Positions 11,352-22,100 of a stretch of DNA of 64,000 bases are shown here, one piece after another. The notes beneath the pieces were generated by a model. That model did not search any database. It was not told the DNA's origin and saw only the letters and a program-made list of their open reading frames with translations. The position numbers and the translations under genes are program-made. Within the stretch, counting starts at the first letter, position 1. Each line of letters starts with the position of its first letter. Source of the stretch: Flabesymbios commensalis (lineage: Eukaryota > Annelida > Polychaeta > Terebellida > Flabelligeridae); NCBI GenBank assembly GCA_964017125.1, contig OZ024905.1:39474869-39538868 (forward strand), written 5' to 3'.

Positions 11352-13896
11352 GGGGAAGACGGGGCACAGTGAATCACGGGGTACAGTGAATCAAAGGCTA
11401 TTTATAGAATATTGACAGAGGGAATACGACGTGACGTCATTACTTTTTGTATTTGGGGATTACCCATTCTTGAAATATTAAAGGATGATCAAGATATCCA
11501 CCTGCAATATAGCGAGGTAAAGTGTGTTTTATCCACCAAAAGTAAATTTCTGTGACTTGGATTTGTGTGTCATGTAATGTAGATCGTTGAGAGGTATTAA
11601 TTGATTAGTATTGCAATGTTTAGAGTGTTTATTTGTCACAATACTGAACAAGTGTGTTTTTGACATTGAAGCTGCATGTGACCAGGGGAGCCACTAATAG
11701 GTTATTTAATACAATGGGGCACAGTGAATCGGGTCACAGTGAATCATGATTCACTGTGCCCCGCGATTCACTGTGCCCCAACCAATGTGATTCACTGTAC
11801 CCCAGAGAGATATTAGTTTTGTAAATTATGTTCTTCAAAATACAATAACAGGTATAGGTGTTTCTTGTTAAGTGTTTTATTTGTTAGAAAATCAAACCTC
11901 TCGGTAAAAACGGTGTTTTGAACATGATCAAGCAATTTAAGTGAATTAGGTATATGTTACTGATGGCATCTCCATACGAGGGGACTGATATGCCGTTAAT
12001 ATTTGTGTGGGGTGATGTGACGTCTGGTGGTGTGGACATTGTGTTGTGAATGGTTGTAGTGATTGTAGGTTCTGATATGGTGATTGTGGTTGGTGGTGCA
12101 TAGTGGTGGTGATTGTGGGAGGTGATTGTGGTTGGTGGTGCATAGTAGTGGTGATTGTGGGAGGTGATGTGGTAAATGTGGTTGGTGGTGCACAGTGGTG
12201 GTGATTGTGGGAGGTGATTGTGGTTGGTGGTGCATAGTGGTGGTGATTGTGAAAGGTGAATGTGGTTGGTGGTGCATAGTAGTGGTGATTGTGGGAGGTA
12301 ATGTGGTGAATGTGGTTGGTGGTAATTGTGGGAGGTAATGTGGTGAATGTGATTGGTGGTGCATAGTCGTGGTGATTATGGGAGGTGAATGTGGTTGGTG
12401 GTGCATAATGGTGGTGATTTTGGGAGGTAATATGGTGAATGTGGTTGGTGGTGCTTGGTGGTGGTGATTGTGGGAGGTGATGGGGTGAATGTGGTTGGTG
12501 GTGCTTTGTGGTGATGATTGTGGGAGGTGATTGTAATTGGTCGCGCATTGTGATGGTGATTGTGGGAGGTAATGTGGTGAATGTGGTTGATGGTGCTTGG
12601 TGGTGGTGATTGTGGGAGGTGATGTGGTCAGTGGAGCATAGTGGTGGTGATTGTGGGAGGTGATTGTGGGAGGTGCTGCATAGTGGTGGTGATTGTGGGA
12701 GGTGTTGTGGTGGATGTGGTTGGGGGTGCATGGTGGTAGTGATTGTGATAAGTGATATGGTGAATGTGGTTGGTGTTGCTTTGTGGTGGTGATTGTGAGA
12801 GGTGATTGTAATTGGTGGTGCATAGTGGTGGTGATTGTGGGAGGTAATGTGGTGAATGTGGTTGGTGGTGCTTGGTGGTGGTGATTGTGGAAGGTAATGT
12901 GATGAATGTGGTTGGTGGTGCATAATGGTGGTGATTGTGGGAGGTAATGCGGTGAATGTGGTTGATGGTGCATGGTGGTGGTGATTGTGGGAGGTAATGT
13001 GGTGAATGTGGTTGATGGTTCATAGTGGTGGTGATTGTGAGAGGCAATGTGGCTAGTGGTGCATAGTGGTAGTGATTGTGGGAGGTGATTGTGGTGGTGA
13101 TTGTGGGAGGTGATGTGGTGAATGTGGTTGGTGGGGCATAGTGATAGTGATTGTGGGAGGTGATGTGGTGAATGTGGTTGGTGGTGCACAGTGGCGGTGT
13201 TTGTGGTTGGTGGTGCACAGTGGTGGTGATTGTGGGAGGTGAATGTGGTAGGTGGTGCATAGTGGTGGTGATTGTTGGAGGTAATGTGGTAAATGTGGTT
13301 AGTGGTGCATAATGGTGGTGATTGTGGGAGGTAAATGTGGTTGGTGGTGCATAGTGTTGGTGATTGTGGGAGGTAATATGGTGAGTGTGGTTGGTGATGC
13401 ATAGTGGTGGTGATTGTGGGAGGTAATGTGGTGAATGTGGTCGGTGATGCATAGTGGTGGTGATTGTGTGAGGTGATTGTGGTTGGAAGTGCACAGTGGT
13501 GGTGGTTGTGAAAGGTTATGTGGTGAATGTGGTTGGTGGTGCATAGGGCCTAGTGGTGGTGATTGTGGGAGGTGATGTGGGGAATGTGGTTGGTGGTGCA
13601 TGGTGGTGGTGATTGTGGGAGGTGATTGTGGTTGGTGGTGCATATTGGTCGTGATTGTGAGTGGTGACTGTGGTTGGTGGTACATGGTTGTGGTGATTAT
13701 GAGTGCTGATGTCTGTGGTTGTTGGTGCATGGTGGTGGTGATTGTGGGTGGTGGTATGTGGTTGAGGGTAGTGGTTGTGATGGGTGGTGGTGTTCGTGCT
13801 GGACAATTTTAGGCAACACATTGCTTCGTCGATTCCTCCTTTGAGCCGATTCACTGTGCCCCGAGAACCGATTCAGTGTACCCCAGAAGCTTCCCC
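11352..13896. mobile_element. Non-autonomous DNA element, TA-flanked, with GGGGCACAGTGAATC end repeats
   Basis: Inverted ends GGGGAAG...CTTCCCC are flanked by TA at 11350-11351 and 13897-13898. Just inside each end are two copies of GGGGCACAGTGAATC or its GGGGTACAGTGAATC variant, in inverted orientation. An internal block at about 11717-11803 holds five more copies in both orientations. The surrounding satellite reads across the insertion (TTTAATTA then CTTGTTTTTGCCGC), as at 15600 and 16530, which confirms the boundaries. Inside are about 500 bp of AT-rich sequence and a long G/T-rich minisatellite. There is no transposase. The superfamily is not determined. Confidence 0.82.
11995..13800. 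repeat. G/T-rich minisatellite (GGTGGTGATTGTGGGAGGT type)
   Basis: About 1.8 kb of imperfect tandem repeats built from GGTGGTGATTGTGGGAGGT, AATGTGGTGAATGTGGTTGG and TGGTGCATAGT modules, in units of roughly 30-50 bp. The plus strand is almost free of C, so the strand asymmetry is strong. All minus frames stay open and read as His/Pro/Thr/Asn-rich peptides. That follows from the base composition and is not evidence of a gene. It lies wholly inside the TA-flanked element. Confidence 0.9.
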
Positions 13897-14069
13897 TACT
13901 TGTTTTTGCCGCTTCTTAACATAAATTTAACTTTTACTGTCAATTTTACATTAATTCCCCCTTCAGCTGTATATCTCGTCATGCAATGTATACCCATTTC
14001 ATAATAATTGGAGTTTTTATATTGTATAGCCTTAATTTTTCGAAAACACATATCCCAAACATGTAGGGC
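13897..14069 (-). repeat. Satellite array remnant, reverse arm part 2
   Basis: Resumes the array after the TA-flanked element, with the box variant CCCCCTTCAGCTGTATAT and CATGCAATGTATACCCATTT. Confidence 0.65.
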
Positions 14070-14770
14070 ATGCTTCTATCATAATTATCTGTGCCCTGCG
14101 TCGAATTAGAAAAAGTCTGTCTCTAGATCTTGCCAAGCAATTTGCAGTGGCACTGGTCATTAGCGAGTTAGATAATTGTAACTCTCTGTTTCACAATATG
14201 CCAGAAAAGGACATCGCTAGATTGCAATGCATTCAAAACTGCCCTGCAAGAGTGGTAACCAACTGGCCCCACGGTTTAGTCGTTCCGTTCCTATTCTAAA
14301 ACAATTACTTTGGCTTCCTGTCAAATTTCGCATTATTTTTTTAAATATTCACAATAACCTTCCGAATTCTAAAAGACAACCAACCTGCATATCTGGCTGA
14401 CTTACTTGTTCGGTCGAAATGCTCAAAATATCTACGCTCCACAATTTCAAATAGTTTGTTGTTCCCCGTATAAAAAAACAAGACTAGGTCAAGAGCTTTC
14501 TCTATGTCTGGCCCAGCCTTATGGAACGCCCCACCTGTACCCATACGTAATGCCGAAACAATGTTAACATTCGGAAAATTACTCAAATCTTACCTATTTG
14601 ATCTGGCTTTCCCACCCTAGCTCCTCAGTAGCCCGGCTCCCTGTTGCCGAACCTGCTTTAATTGGCCTCAATTTACACATGATCACGCTAAGGATTTGTG
14701 CACCTTTGAGCTTGGTCCGCTGAGGATATAGGCGCTATAGAAGTTTGATTGATTGATTGATTGCTTGATT
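14070..14770 (+). mobile_element. 5'-truncated LINE 3' end (CR1-like), copy 2
   Basis: Readable pieces of the LINE C-terminal region: LRRIRKSLSLDLAKQFAVAL, ELDNCNSLFHNMPEKDIARL, the RLQCIQNC region, then GPALWNAPP and a YLFDLAFPP-like end. The frame is broken in several places. The 3' end is complete: ATAGGCGCTATAGAAGTTTG followed by GATT repeats near 14740-14775, the usual microsatellite tail of this group. Same family as 7116-7620. Confidence 0.85.
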
Positions 14771-15125
14771 GATTGATTTTTTACCTGAAATTTTTTAAAT
14801 GAAATGCAATAATTATTTACGTTTTGCTGTGTGTTTTGGTAATGTAAAACTATTTTCTAATGAGCTCAATAGCTTTTTATTAGCTTCCACCTTTAGCCGT
14901 TTTTTCTTATTCGATTATTTCTCCTGGCATTTCTTATTCCTATTTTTACATAAATTATGCGAGGCTCTCAAGCTATTATTATATCTGATTACTTCGGTTT
15001 TTGTGTTATTGACATGGAAGGAGCTTTTGTTGACGATATTTAATTCCCTTACCCCATCAGGCGTATTTTCGCATGCAATCTATACTCATTTAGTTTTTCT
15101 AAGTAGAATTATCTATTAACGACTC
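14771..15125 (-). repeat. Satellite array, reverse arm part 3
   Basis: Box variant CTTACCCCATCAGGCGTATT near 15045, preceded by unit sequence close to that at 10300-10500 (GTTTTGCTGTGTGTTTT, CAATGAGC). Confidence 0.65.
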
Positions 15126-15499
15126 TTAAAGGGACTGGCCCAGGCTAAAATCATCAAAAAATCGGTGATTTTATTTCAGCTTCTTAATATGACCATATGA
15201 TGTAAACATGTCCATAGACTAGAACTGCAAAAGTTTTTAATTTTTGTGCTGCGCATTCACCAGTTAGGCTAGATATAGAGACGAAATTCCCGTATTTCTA
15301 ATTTTTGACATGGTTGTCAATAATTAGAACTCAGGAATTTAGTCTCTATATCTAGCCTAACTGGTGAATGCGCAGCACGAAAATTAAAAACTTTTGCAGT
15401 TCTAGTCTATGGACATGTTTACATCATATGGTCATATTAAGAAGCCGAAATAAAAATCACCGATATTTTAATGATTTTAGCCTGGGCCAGTCCCTTTAA
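15126..15499. mobile_element. TTAA-flanked fold-back element, copy A
   Basis: Nearly perfect palindrome. It begins TTAAAGGGACTGGCCCAGGC and ends with the complement before TTAA. The arms are about 175 bp and meet at a loop near TTTTTGACATGGTTGTCAAT. TTAA lies at both edges (15126-15129, 15496-15499), a target typical of piggyBac-type elements. The TTAA may be the target duplication. It interrupts the reverse satellite arm. Copy B is at 43620. Confidence 0.88.
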
Positions 15500-15916
15500 T
15501 AATTAACATGCCCCTTCAGCCGTTTATATCGCATTCGCTCGGTTCCTCATGTCATTTTTTCTTTCTTTTTTTTTTACAAAATTTCACATGTAATTTGCTT
15601 AATTACTTTTCTTTTGCCACTTCTTAATGCACAAATAACTTACATAGACAAGTTTGAAATTACTTGCCCCTTCAGCCGTACATTTCATCATGCAATGTAT
15701 GTATGTATGTAAGTATTTCATAATAATTGGAAATTCCATATTTTTTTTGTTTTTCCACATGAGAAAAGTTTCCTCTATGTCACAAAATAAATGTAATTAT
15801 TACATGCGTTTTGCTGCGTGTTTTGTTTTTAGTAAGACTATCGAACTATTTTCCAATGATCTTAATATTTAGCTTGCCCCTTCAGCCCTTTTTTATCATT
15901 CGATCGTGTCTATGGC
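15500..15916 (-). repeat. Satellite array, reverse arm part 4
   Basis: Boxes CATGCCCCTTCAGCCGTTTA near 15508, CTTGCCCCTTCAGCCGTACA near 15663 and one near 15873. A short GTAT microsatellite lies near 15697. Confidence 0.7.
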
Positions 15917-16215
15917 ATTGAGCAGTGCTCTGGTGCAGTGGCTAAAACTGCCTGTCTGGAAAGTTCGTTCCCCGCTCTGGCATTCAGGCTTTAAGGAACA
16001 AACGTTCCATTCCTGCTCACTCGTAAAGATTTAACATTGTGGGCTGCCCTTGTGACCGAGGAGTAACGTGCTCGGCCTCGGACCGCCAAGGATCAATTTC
16101 CGAATTATTTGTCTGGAGAGCAGTGTCACCTCATTCATCTGGGTATCATTAGAAGATTTTACTGTCCCAGCCTATATGCGCACAAAGGTGGCCTAAAACC
16201 CCGTTCATTCATTCC
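15917..16215 (+). mobile_element. SINE-like element with tRNA-like promoter boxes
   Basis: TGGTGCAGTGG near 15930 fits a pol III A box and AAGTTCGTTCCCCGC near 15960 a weak B box. A second tRNA-like segment follows near 16050-16100 (TGACCGAGGAGTAACGTGCTC, GGACCGCCAAGGATCAATTTCC), recalling a Leu/Ser tRNA. It interrupts the satellite array, so both edges are roughly known. I could not confirm a target duplication. Confidence 0.5.
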
Positions 16216-16960
16216 TCTGGTATTTTTTTTTTTTAATTTCTATTTTACAAAAAATTACATGAAATATGAATCTTTGAAGCTATATCTAATTACCTCGGTT
16301 TTTGCTGTTTTGACAAGAAATAATTTTTGTTGACGATATGTAATTCCCTTACCTCCTCAGCCGTATTTTATGATGCAATTTTACCTATTTCTTTTTTAAA
16401 GTAGAAGCACCTCTTAGCGACGCATTATAACTAACTTGTCCCTTCATCAGCCGTTTATATCTCATTTGCTCCGTTCTTCGGGTAGTTTTTTATTTTTCTC
16501 TCTTTTAAGTAATTTCATATAATACTAGTCTGTTTAATTAATTATGTTTTTGCCGCGTTGTAACATAACTGATATCGACAATTTTTAAATTCCTTGCACC
16601 TTCAGCCGTATATTTCGACATGAAATGTAGGCCCTATACCCATAATAATTGGATATTTTATTGATTTTTACATGAGAAGTGTTTGATGTACCCCTTTAAA
16701 TAAAATCAAAAAAATATAATTGTTTTTTTTTAAGTAAAACCATTTTCTAATGAGCGGAATAAATTATTATCAGCTTGCCCTTTCAGCCATTTTTTCTCAA
16801 TCAAGCTAAATCTGATTACTACCGGTTTTGCTGTTTTTGACATGAAAATATATTTTATTTTCAACTTTTTCAACCCCCTTGTCGCTTCAATCGTATTGTC
16901 TCATGCAATTTACACCTATTTCAAATTAATATAAATTATGTATCTAATCGATGTATGAGA
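16216..16960 (-). repeat. Satellite array, reverse arm part 5
   Basis: Boxes near 16345, 16435, 16595, 16770 and 16875, all in the CCCCTTCAGCCGT orientation and increasingly diverged toward the right end. Confidence 0.7.
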
Positions 16961-17039
16961 TATAGGCTATATCTATCAATAAAATACAATAATTATGTCT
17001 ACATAGATTTTGATGCACGTTTTTTTTTAAGTAAAAAAA

Positions 17040-17400
17040 TATTTTCTGTTTAGACCTAGTATATAGTTTTGCGAAATTTGCAGTGTAGGTCTTGATGGCA
17101 GAGGAACAGAAAAACATGCTGTCAAATTTCGTGAAAATCGGCTGACAATTAACTGATTAGTCTGCCGAAAAACGCGCTTGTTTGTTTGTCTGTTTGGGAT
17201 AAGTAGCCCTACAAGCAAGCTGGACGGGACTTTCGATTATTGTTTCATTATTTGTCAGTGAATAAATATAATTAGTCAGTGATACCTTACTGATTTCGAA
17301 AGGGAAAAAAGACTTGGCTGAAATTAGTATCTGTGAAACGAATTGGTGTACCAGTGACGGCGCGGGGTCCCATACGGCGGACGGTCCGCGACACACGTGT
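17040..17400. repeat. Dispersed repeat fragment (AAATTTCGTGAAAATCGGCTGA type)
   Basis: Contains TGTCAAATTTCGTGAAAATC and a CTGACAATTAACTGA motif, shared with 21500, 24050, 28150, 29250 and 37040. The right part (CGGCGCGGGGTCCCATACGG) is unassigned. Confidence 0.4.
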
Positions 17401-19043
17401 TGCTTAGTTGGGTGAAATGAATATACATGATATATCGTAGGCCCTATCTAAAATTAAATATATTTACTTGCAAAGTGGAAGACAGCGGTGGAAATTACAA
17501 ATTACGTTGGCCTATGTATAAATTAAACATTTAATAAAAAGCGGTGAAATATAACATAGATAAATTATTTATGTTGTACAAGAAAGAATCGGCTGCTTAC
17601 CAGAAATTATTGTGAATATATCAACTCCCAGCACACTGGATCAGATTTGTTCAAATAAGTCATGAAACAAACTTGCTTCAAGTTATAAAAAATGTGTTTA
17701 ATAAAATCTTCAAGTATATTATATATTACATAAATGACATAGTAATAATGATACACATTTCTGGTTTTAATGTCAAGATCTAGAGAAAAACATATCAGGA
17801 AAAAGTCTTCCCCAATAACTGAAAAATATACGATCCAGTTGTTTTTTCAACTTGACATATACATTACAAAATATTTGTTGAATACCAGAAAGGATCAAGT
17901 TAAACACGAGAAAAAAATGTAAGAATATAAATACCTGCTATGATATTCAATTACAATACTGCTTCGGATAAGCTGAATAATAATGGGTTTATAATCTAAT
18001 TTATGTCAAATACTAGTTGTATTCACTGCAGCTATATATTTTAATGTTTATATTTCACAAGAATGAGTCATACACTCCCAATAAAATAATATTTTCCAAG
18101 GTCACCATCATAAATTGCATTAAATAAAAATATATTCCATTATGCTCTACTCAATTTGAGTAAAATTGATGAAAAAATCATGCAAATACTCACAAACAAA
18201 AACGAAATGTTTTAATAGAATGGTGCTAATTTTAAAGAATCTTGCTATTATATCAACACATCAATGAAATTGTTCTTATCCTTTACATGTGTTGGCATCC
18301 TTGCTCTGTATTACGTTAAATGCATCAGAAAGTATCTGATGTGACCATTTTCATGAAATAATGATATTAATTAAAACAAACATATTGAACATTTTAAACA
18401 AAGTTGAGGCAAATCTCGAATTTCAGAAATACAAAGAAATACCCCTGCATGCAGATATAAAGAATAAAAAACACTTTCAAATTGTTGAGAATTTCAAAAT
18501 AGTAATTAACCTGGTATTGGTAATTATAAATTACTTTTATTAGGCAGTTAAATCCCTATTCTGTAAAATGGTACAGAATGTAAGTATTTATTAAACAGTG
18601 TGTCCAATAGCTATTCTTTAAGGTGAACATCACATCTATATATGTATGTCAAAGGTAAGAGTATATAGCCTGTCGTCAATTATTCCTCTAATTAAACAAG
18701 GTGGGAAGAAAAATAAGGTAGTCACTTAAATTGGTTCACCATACAACTTTAAGCAATAGATCACCAGAAAGCTCTTGAAAAGAGATGATGTTTTATTGAT
18801 GCAGGTGTATTTCACTTCTTCACCAATATAGCTTGGTGAAGCCAGTAGGCTATGCATCTAGCCTAACAATGTCTCTTTACACATTAAGAACATGTTATAT
18901 AAAACAGATATGTAATACAATATAGTAAATCATCTGTCTATATGCAGAATAAATATCACATTCATACTTCACACACATAAAAAAATATGCACCATCTCTG
19001 TTGTTAAAAGTAGATTTGGCATTAGTATAAGTTTCCGCACAAA
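17401..19043 (-). other. Low-repeat region downstream of SSNA1; likely holds its 3' UTR
   Basis: AT-rich, without recognised mobile elements, lying directly after the SSNA1 stop on the minus strand. Several TTTATT (AATAAA on the minus strand) sites are present, so the true polyadenylation site cannot be chosen from sequence alone. Confidence 0.35.
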
Positions 19044-19169
19044 TCAAGATAACGGTGCAGCAGTTTTACTGAGATTGGATACAGACGGTTGTGTCATAGG
19101 CGCAGCTCTCCCTAAACTTTGTGATTCTTTCTTCAGGACTGTCAGTAATGTTTGTGAGCTTTCCAGGAT
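19044..19169 (-). CDS. SSNA1: SSNA1 coding exon 3 and stop
   Basis: 126 bases: 41 codons (residues 85-125) and TGA at 19046-19044. Starts ILESSQTLL directly after acceptor TTTTTTTGACAG, matching the human ILESSQTLL. Confidence 0.93.
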   Translation of the reverse strand: MLESSQTLLTVLKKESQSLGRAAPMTQPSVSNLSKTAAPLS

Positions 19170-22100
19170 CTGTCAAAAAAATTTAATAAATATTTACATG
19201 ATTAACAAATAGATAAAGTTCAACAATAAATAGACATTGTCAGTGAGACATTGCTAGAGGGGTCTTGAAATGGACAAAAGCAAGAGGTGGAGGTGAATAA
19301 GTAGGGGTTGTTAAAGAAATTTGAAAAAATCAGACCCAGTTTGGTGAGAGTATGCACATGTTAATGAATAGATATGGTTAGACCATTAGTGACGGATGAT
19401 GCCTTGTTTTAAAACCTCTGATTGTTAGACTTAACAAATATTAATTACAGCTGGTCAGTCTTCCATATTAGATTTTATATGTGCAGAAATTATCAAACTA
19501 TTCAAAGAACTGATTATCCTTGCAAATACCGAAAATTTATTCTCAGAGAAAGAGACGGATCCCAGACTGCCATGGGCAATGTGGGGGCCTTGTGCGGCTT
19601 GAATGCGTCTAAGAATTGAAAAAAATTATCATCACTCCCAGGGGCTGTTATGTTACCTTATCCTCTGACTATTTAAAATGGAAAACCACTGAACTGTGAT
19701 CAAAACCTTTTAATTTCACAGCAAGGCAGATAAGCGTTGCATATAAAATCATGAGCGTTAGTTATAAGGCTAGTCATTCTTGAGATTATGTTCACAAGGA
19801 AAACCAATCTGAATCAGGTCAATATACTCTAGGAGAAATCAGGAGTAACAAAACATCAGCACATTTCAGTAAGCTAAGAGTGCAAACAATTTGGTGAAAT
19901 CTGATGAACATCCATTCCCAATTGTGCTCTTAGTTGAATGAGAGAGAATGGCCATTATTGCGGTCACAAAGCTATCTTATTGAACAGATAGTGCAACCCA
20001 AAGAATGGGGATGCTTACATGTATCACCAAATCAAAAAAAAATGTAGCTCTGTGTGACATTGTTATGTGAGAGTGAGGAAGAACAAGACTAATAAATCCA
20101 GAGTGAACTAAAATTTTGCCTTGTCACATGGCTTTTCACAAGTAATAAGAGTTTCACAAACCTTCATGTACGCTGCTTCAGTTTCTGCAATGGTTTTGTC
20201 AAACTCGTTTCTAGAAGCCATCTTCTTGCTCAAGCTTTCATTCACTTTAGCAAGCCTTTCTGTCAAAATCCTGATATCATTTTGAATTTTCTTTTTCTCC
20301 TCTTCTTCATCAATAATTTGTTTATGGAGCTCATCACGCTTAGTGCATAGGTCTTCTATACCTGTTACATAAGAGCAAAGGATTACATCTAGGGATAAAT
20401 AAATGCCTCTATTATCATGATTATCCCTTCTAAAGCCATTTTTTCCCGTGTGAGATGTAATTAGCATTCCAATAAAATAAAAAAATACTGGTATGTATAA
20501 TTTTTTTCTAAACAAAACAATATCATAACTTGAACTGTTGAATGGATATTTCGGAAGCAAGGTTCAAAAAAATGATTTTGAACAATTAGTCCAGCTCAAA
20601 AACTGCAGGTTTTGAGCAGGACTAACTGTTCAAAATCATTTTTTTGAACCCTGACAGATTCAGGGTGTCCATACAAATGTTCAGTTGTCTGCAATGAATA
20701 AAAAAATTTCTGCTAAATCTGCCTTATTGTATAAAATAAAACAGATTTAGCTGTGGTTTGATGCGATTCCCAAGCAAGTTTGATGAAATTTTTGAATTTA
20801 CACTTACAGTATCTTGTTAAATTTTTGCATTGAATTTTAAAAACCTGAAGGACATTTTGATGACATATTTATGTTACGGAATTGGCTACTGAACCAGAGT
20901 TGACTGTCATTCAGTTAAAGTGACACTGTGGGACACTGTGTTAGCCAACGACCCGTGCACCCGTCTTTTGGATAAAGTCAAAATGTCGGACAAAAATTGT
21001 CCAAATTACACTATAAAATCGGAAATGCACGGGCAGTCATGCAGAATTTGGAAAAAAAGACGTGCACTTGTCTAATCCTAGTCAGTTTTGTTTTTTGGTT
21101 GTTTTTTTTGGTCTCACAAGGTAATAATCTGTCTGGTAAAAGTTTCTAGTTAACAGAAACTACTGTCCAGTGAAATTTGGAGCTTATTGGGAAAGACTGC
21201 ATACCAAGTCCTAAATAAGTGGGCCTATGCTTTGCAGCACTTGTAACTTCTCCATGAATATTATGCTGAGTTTAGCGTAGGGGGCGGTACGTCCCCCCAA
21301 ATTATGAAATGGGAATACAATCTTGACAAATATTTTGCTTAAGAAGGCGAAACGTCTTTCTTAAACATTTATCATATTTAAATAATTTAGAGATAACAAT
21401 AACTTGTTTTGTAATCCATTCTAACATTGTGGGAAACCTTCCTATGAAATATTTATCAAAACTTCGCTAAACTTTCAGGATAGGCCCTACTGGTAGTCAC
21501 GACATGAATGGAAAATAGTGTGTGTAAAATTTCATGAAAATTGGTTGAGAATTGACTGAGAAATCAGCGAAAATCTTTCACCACTGTTAATGTGAATATG
21601 ACTATAGCACTTTTAATTCTACAATGATGGCTTCATTTAGAACTACCAGTAATAGTGAGCAAAAAGAACAAACAAAGTCACAAAAGAAAAATATATTTTT
21701 TATCGCAGTGTGTCACAAATTCACATAAATCCTGAAAAAAACACGAAAAAACAACCAAAATGACTTCTTCGAACGTACCTACCTGAGAGAGTGTAACGTT
21801 AACTGCTCAAGATGAGATGGGGGCGAAACGTCCCACTAAATAATAGTGCGAACTGACCATCATCACTAGTCTATGGGGCGAAAAGTCTGTGGCCCTTTCC
21901 TTTAGTATGCAGTGAGGACAAAACACTAAATGATGGTGCGAATTGTCTATGGGGCGAAAATTTAAAGTCTGGACTGTGTACCGTAACTGGCGTAAGCTCG
22001 TAACGACAGCGCGGGGATAGACTTTAGACGACAGAATCTGACGACAGTGACGTCCAACGTTACCAGGTCCAGGCGGACCGTCGATTGTAGTACCCTCCAG

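Noticed and set aside
11946-13854. Long minus-strand open frames rich in His, Pro, Thr and Asn (up to 468 codons)
   Set aside because: They lie in the G/T-rich minisatellite, and more than one frame stays open over the same DNA because the strand lacks the bases needed for stops. No domain, no splice structure and no conserved start.
20108-20560. 150-codon single-frame version of the SSNA1 middle exon
   Set aside because: Its first 50 or so residues are read-through of intron 1 and its last 17 of intron 2. The spliced three-exon model matches the family at both junctions.
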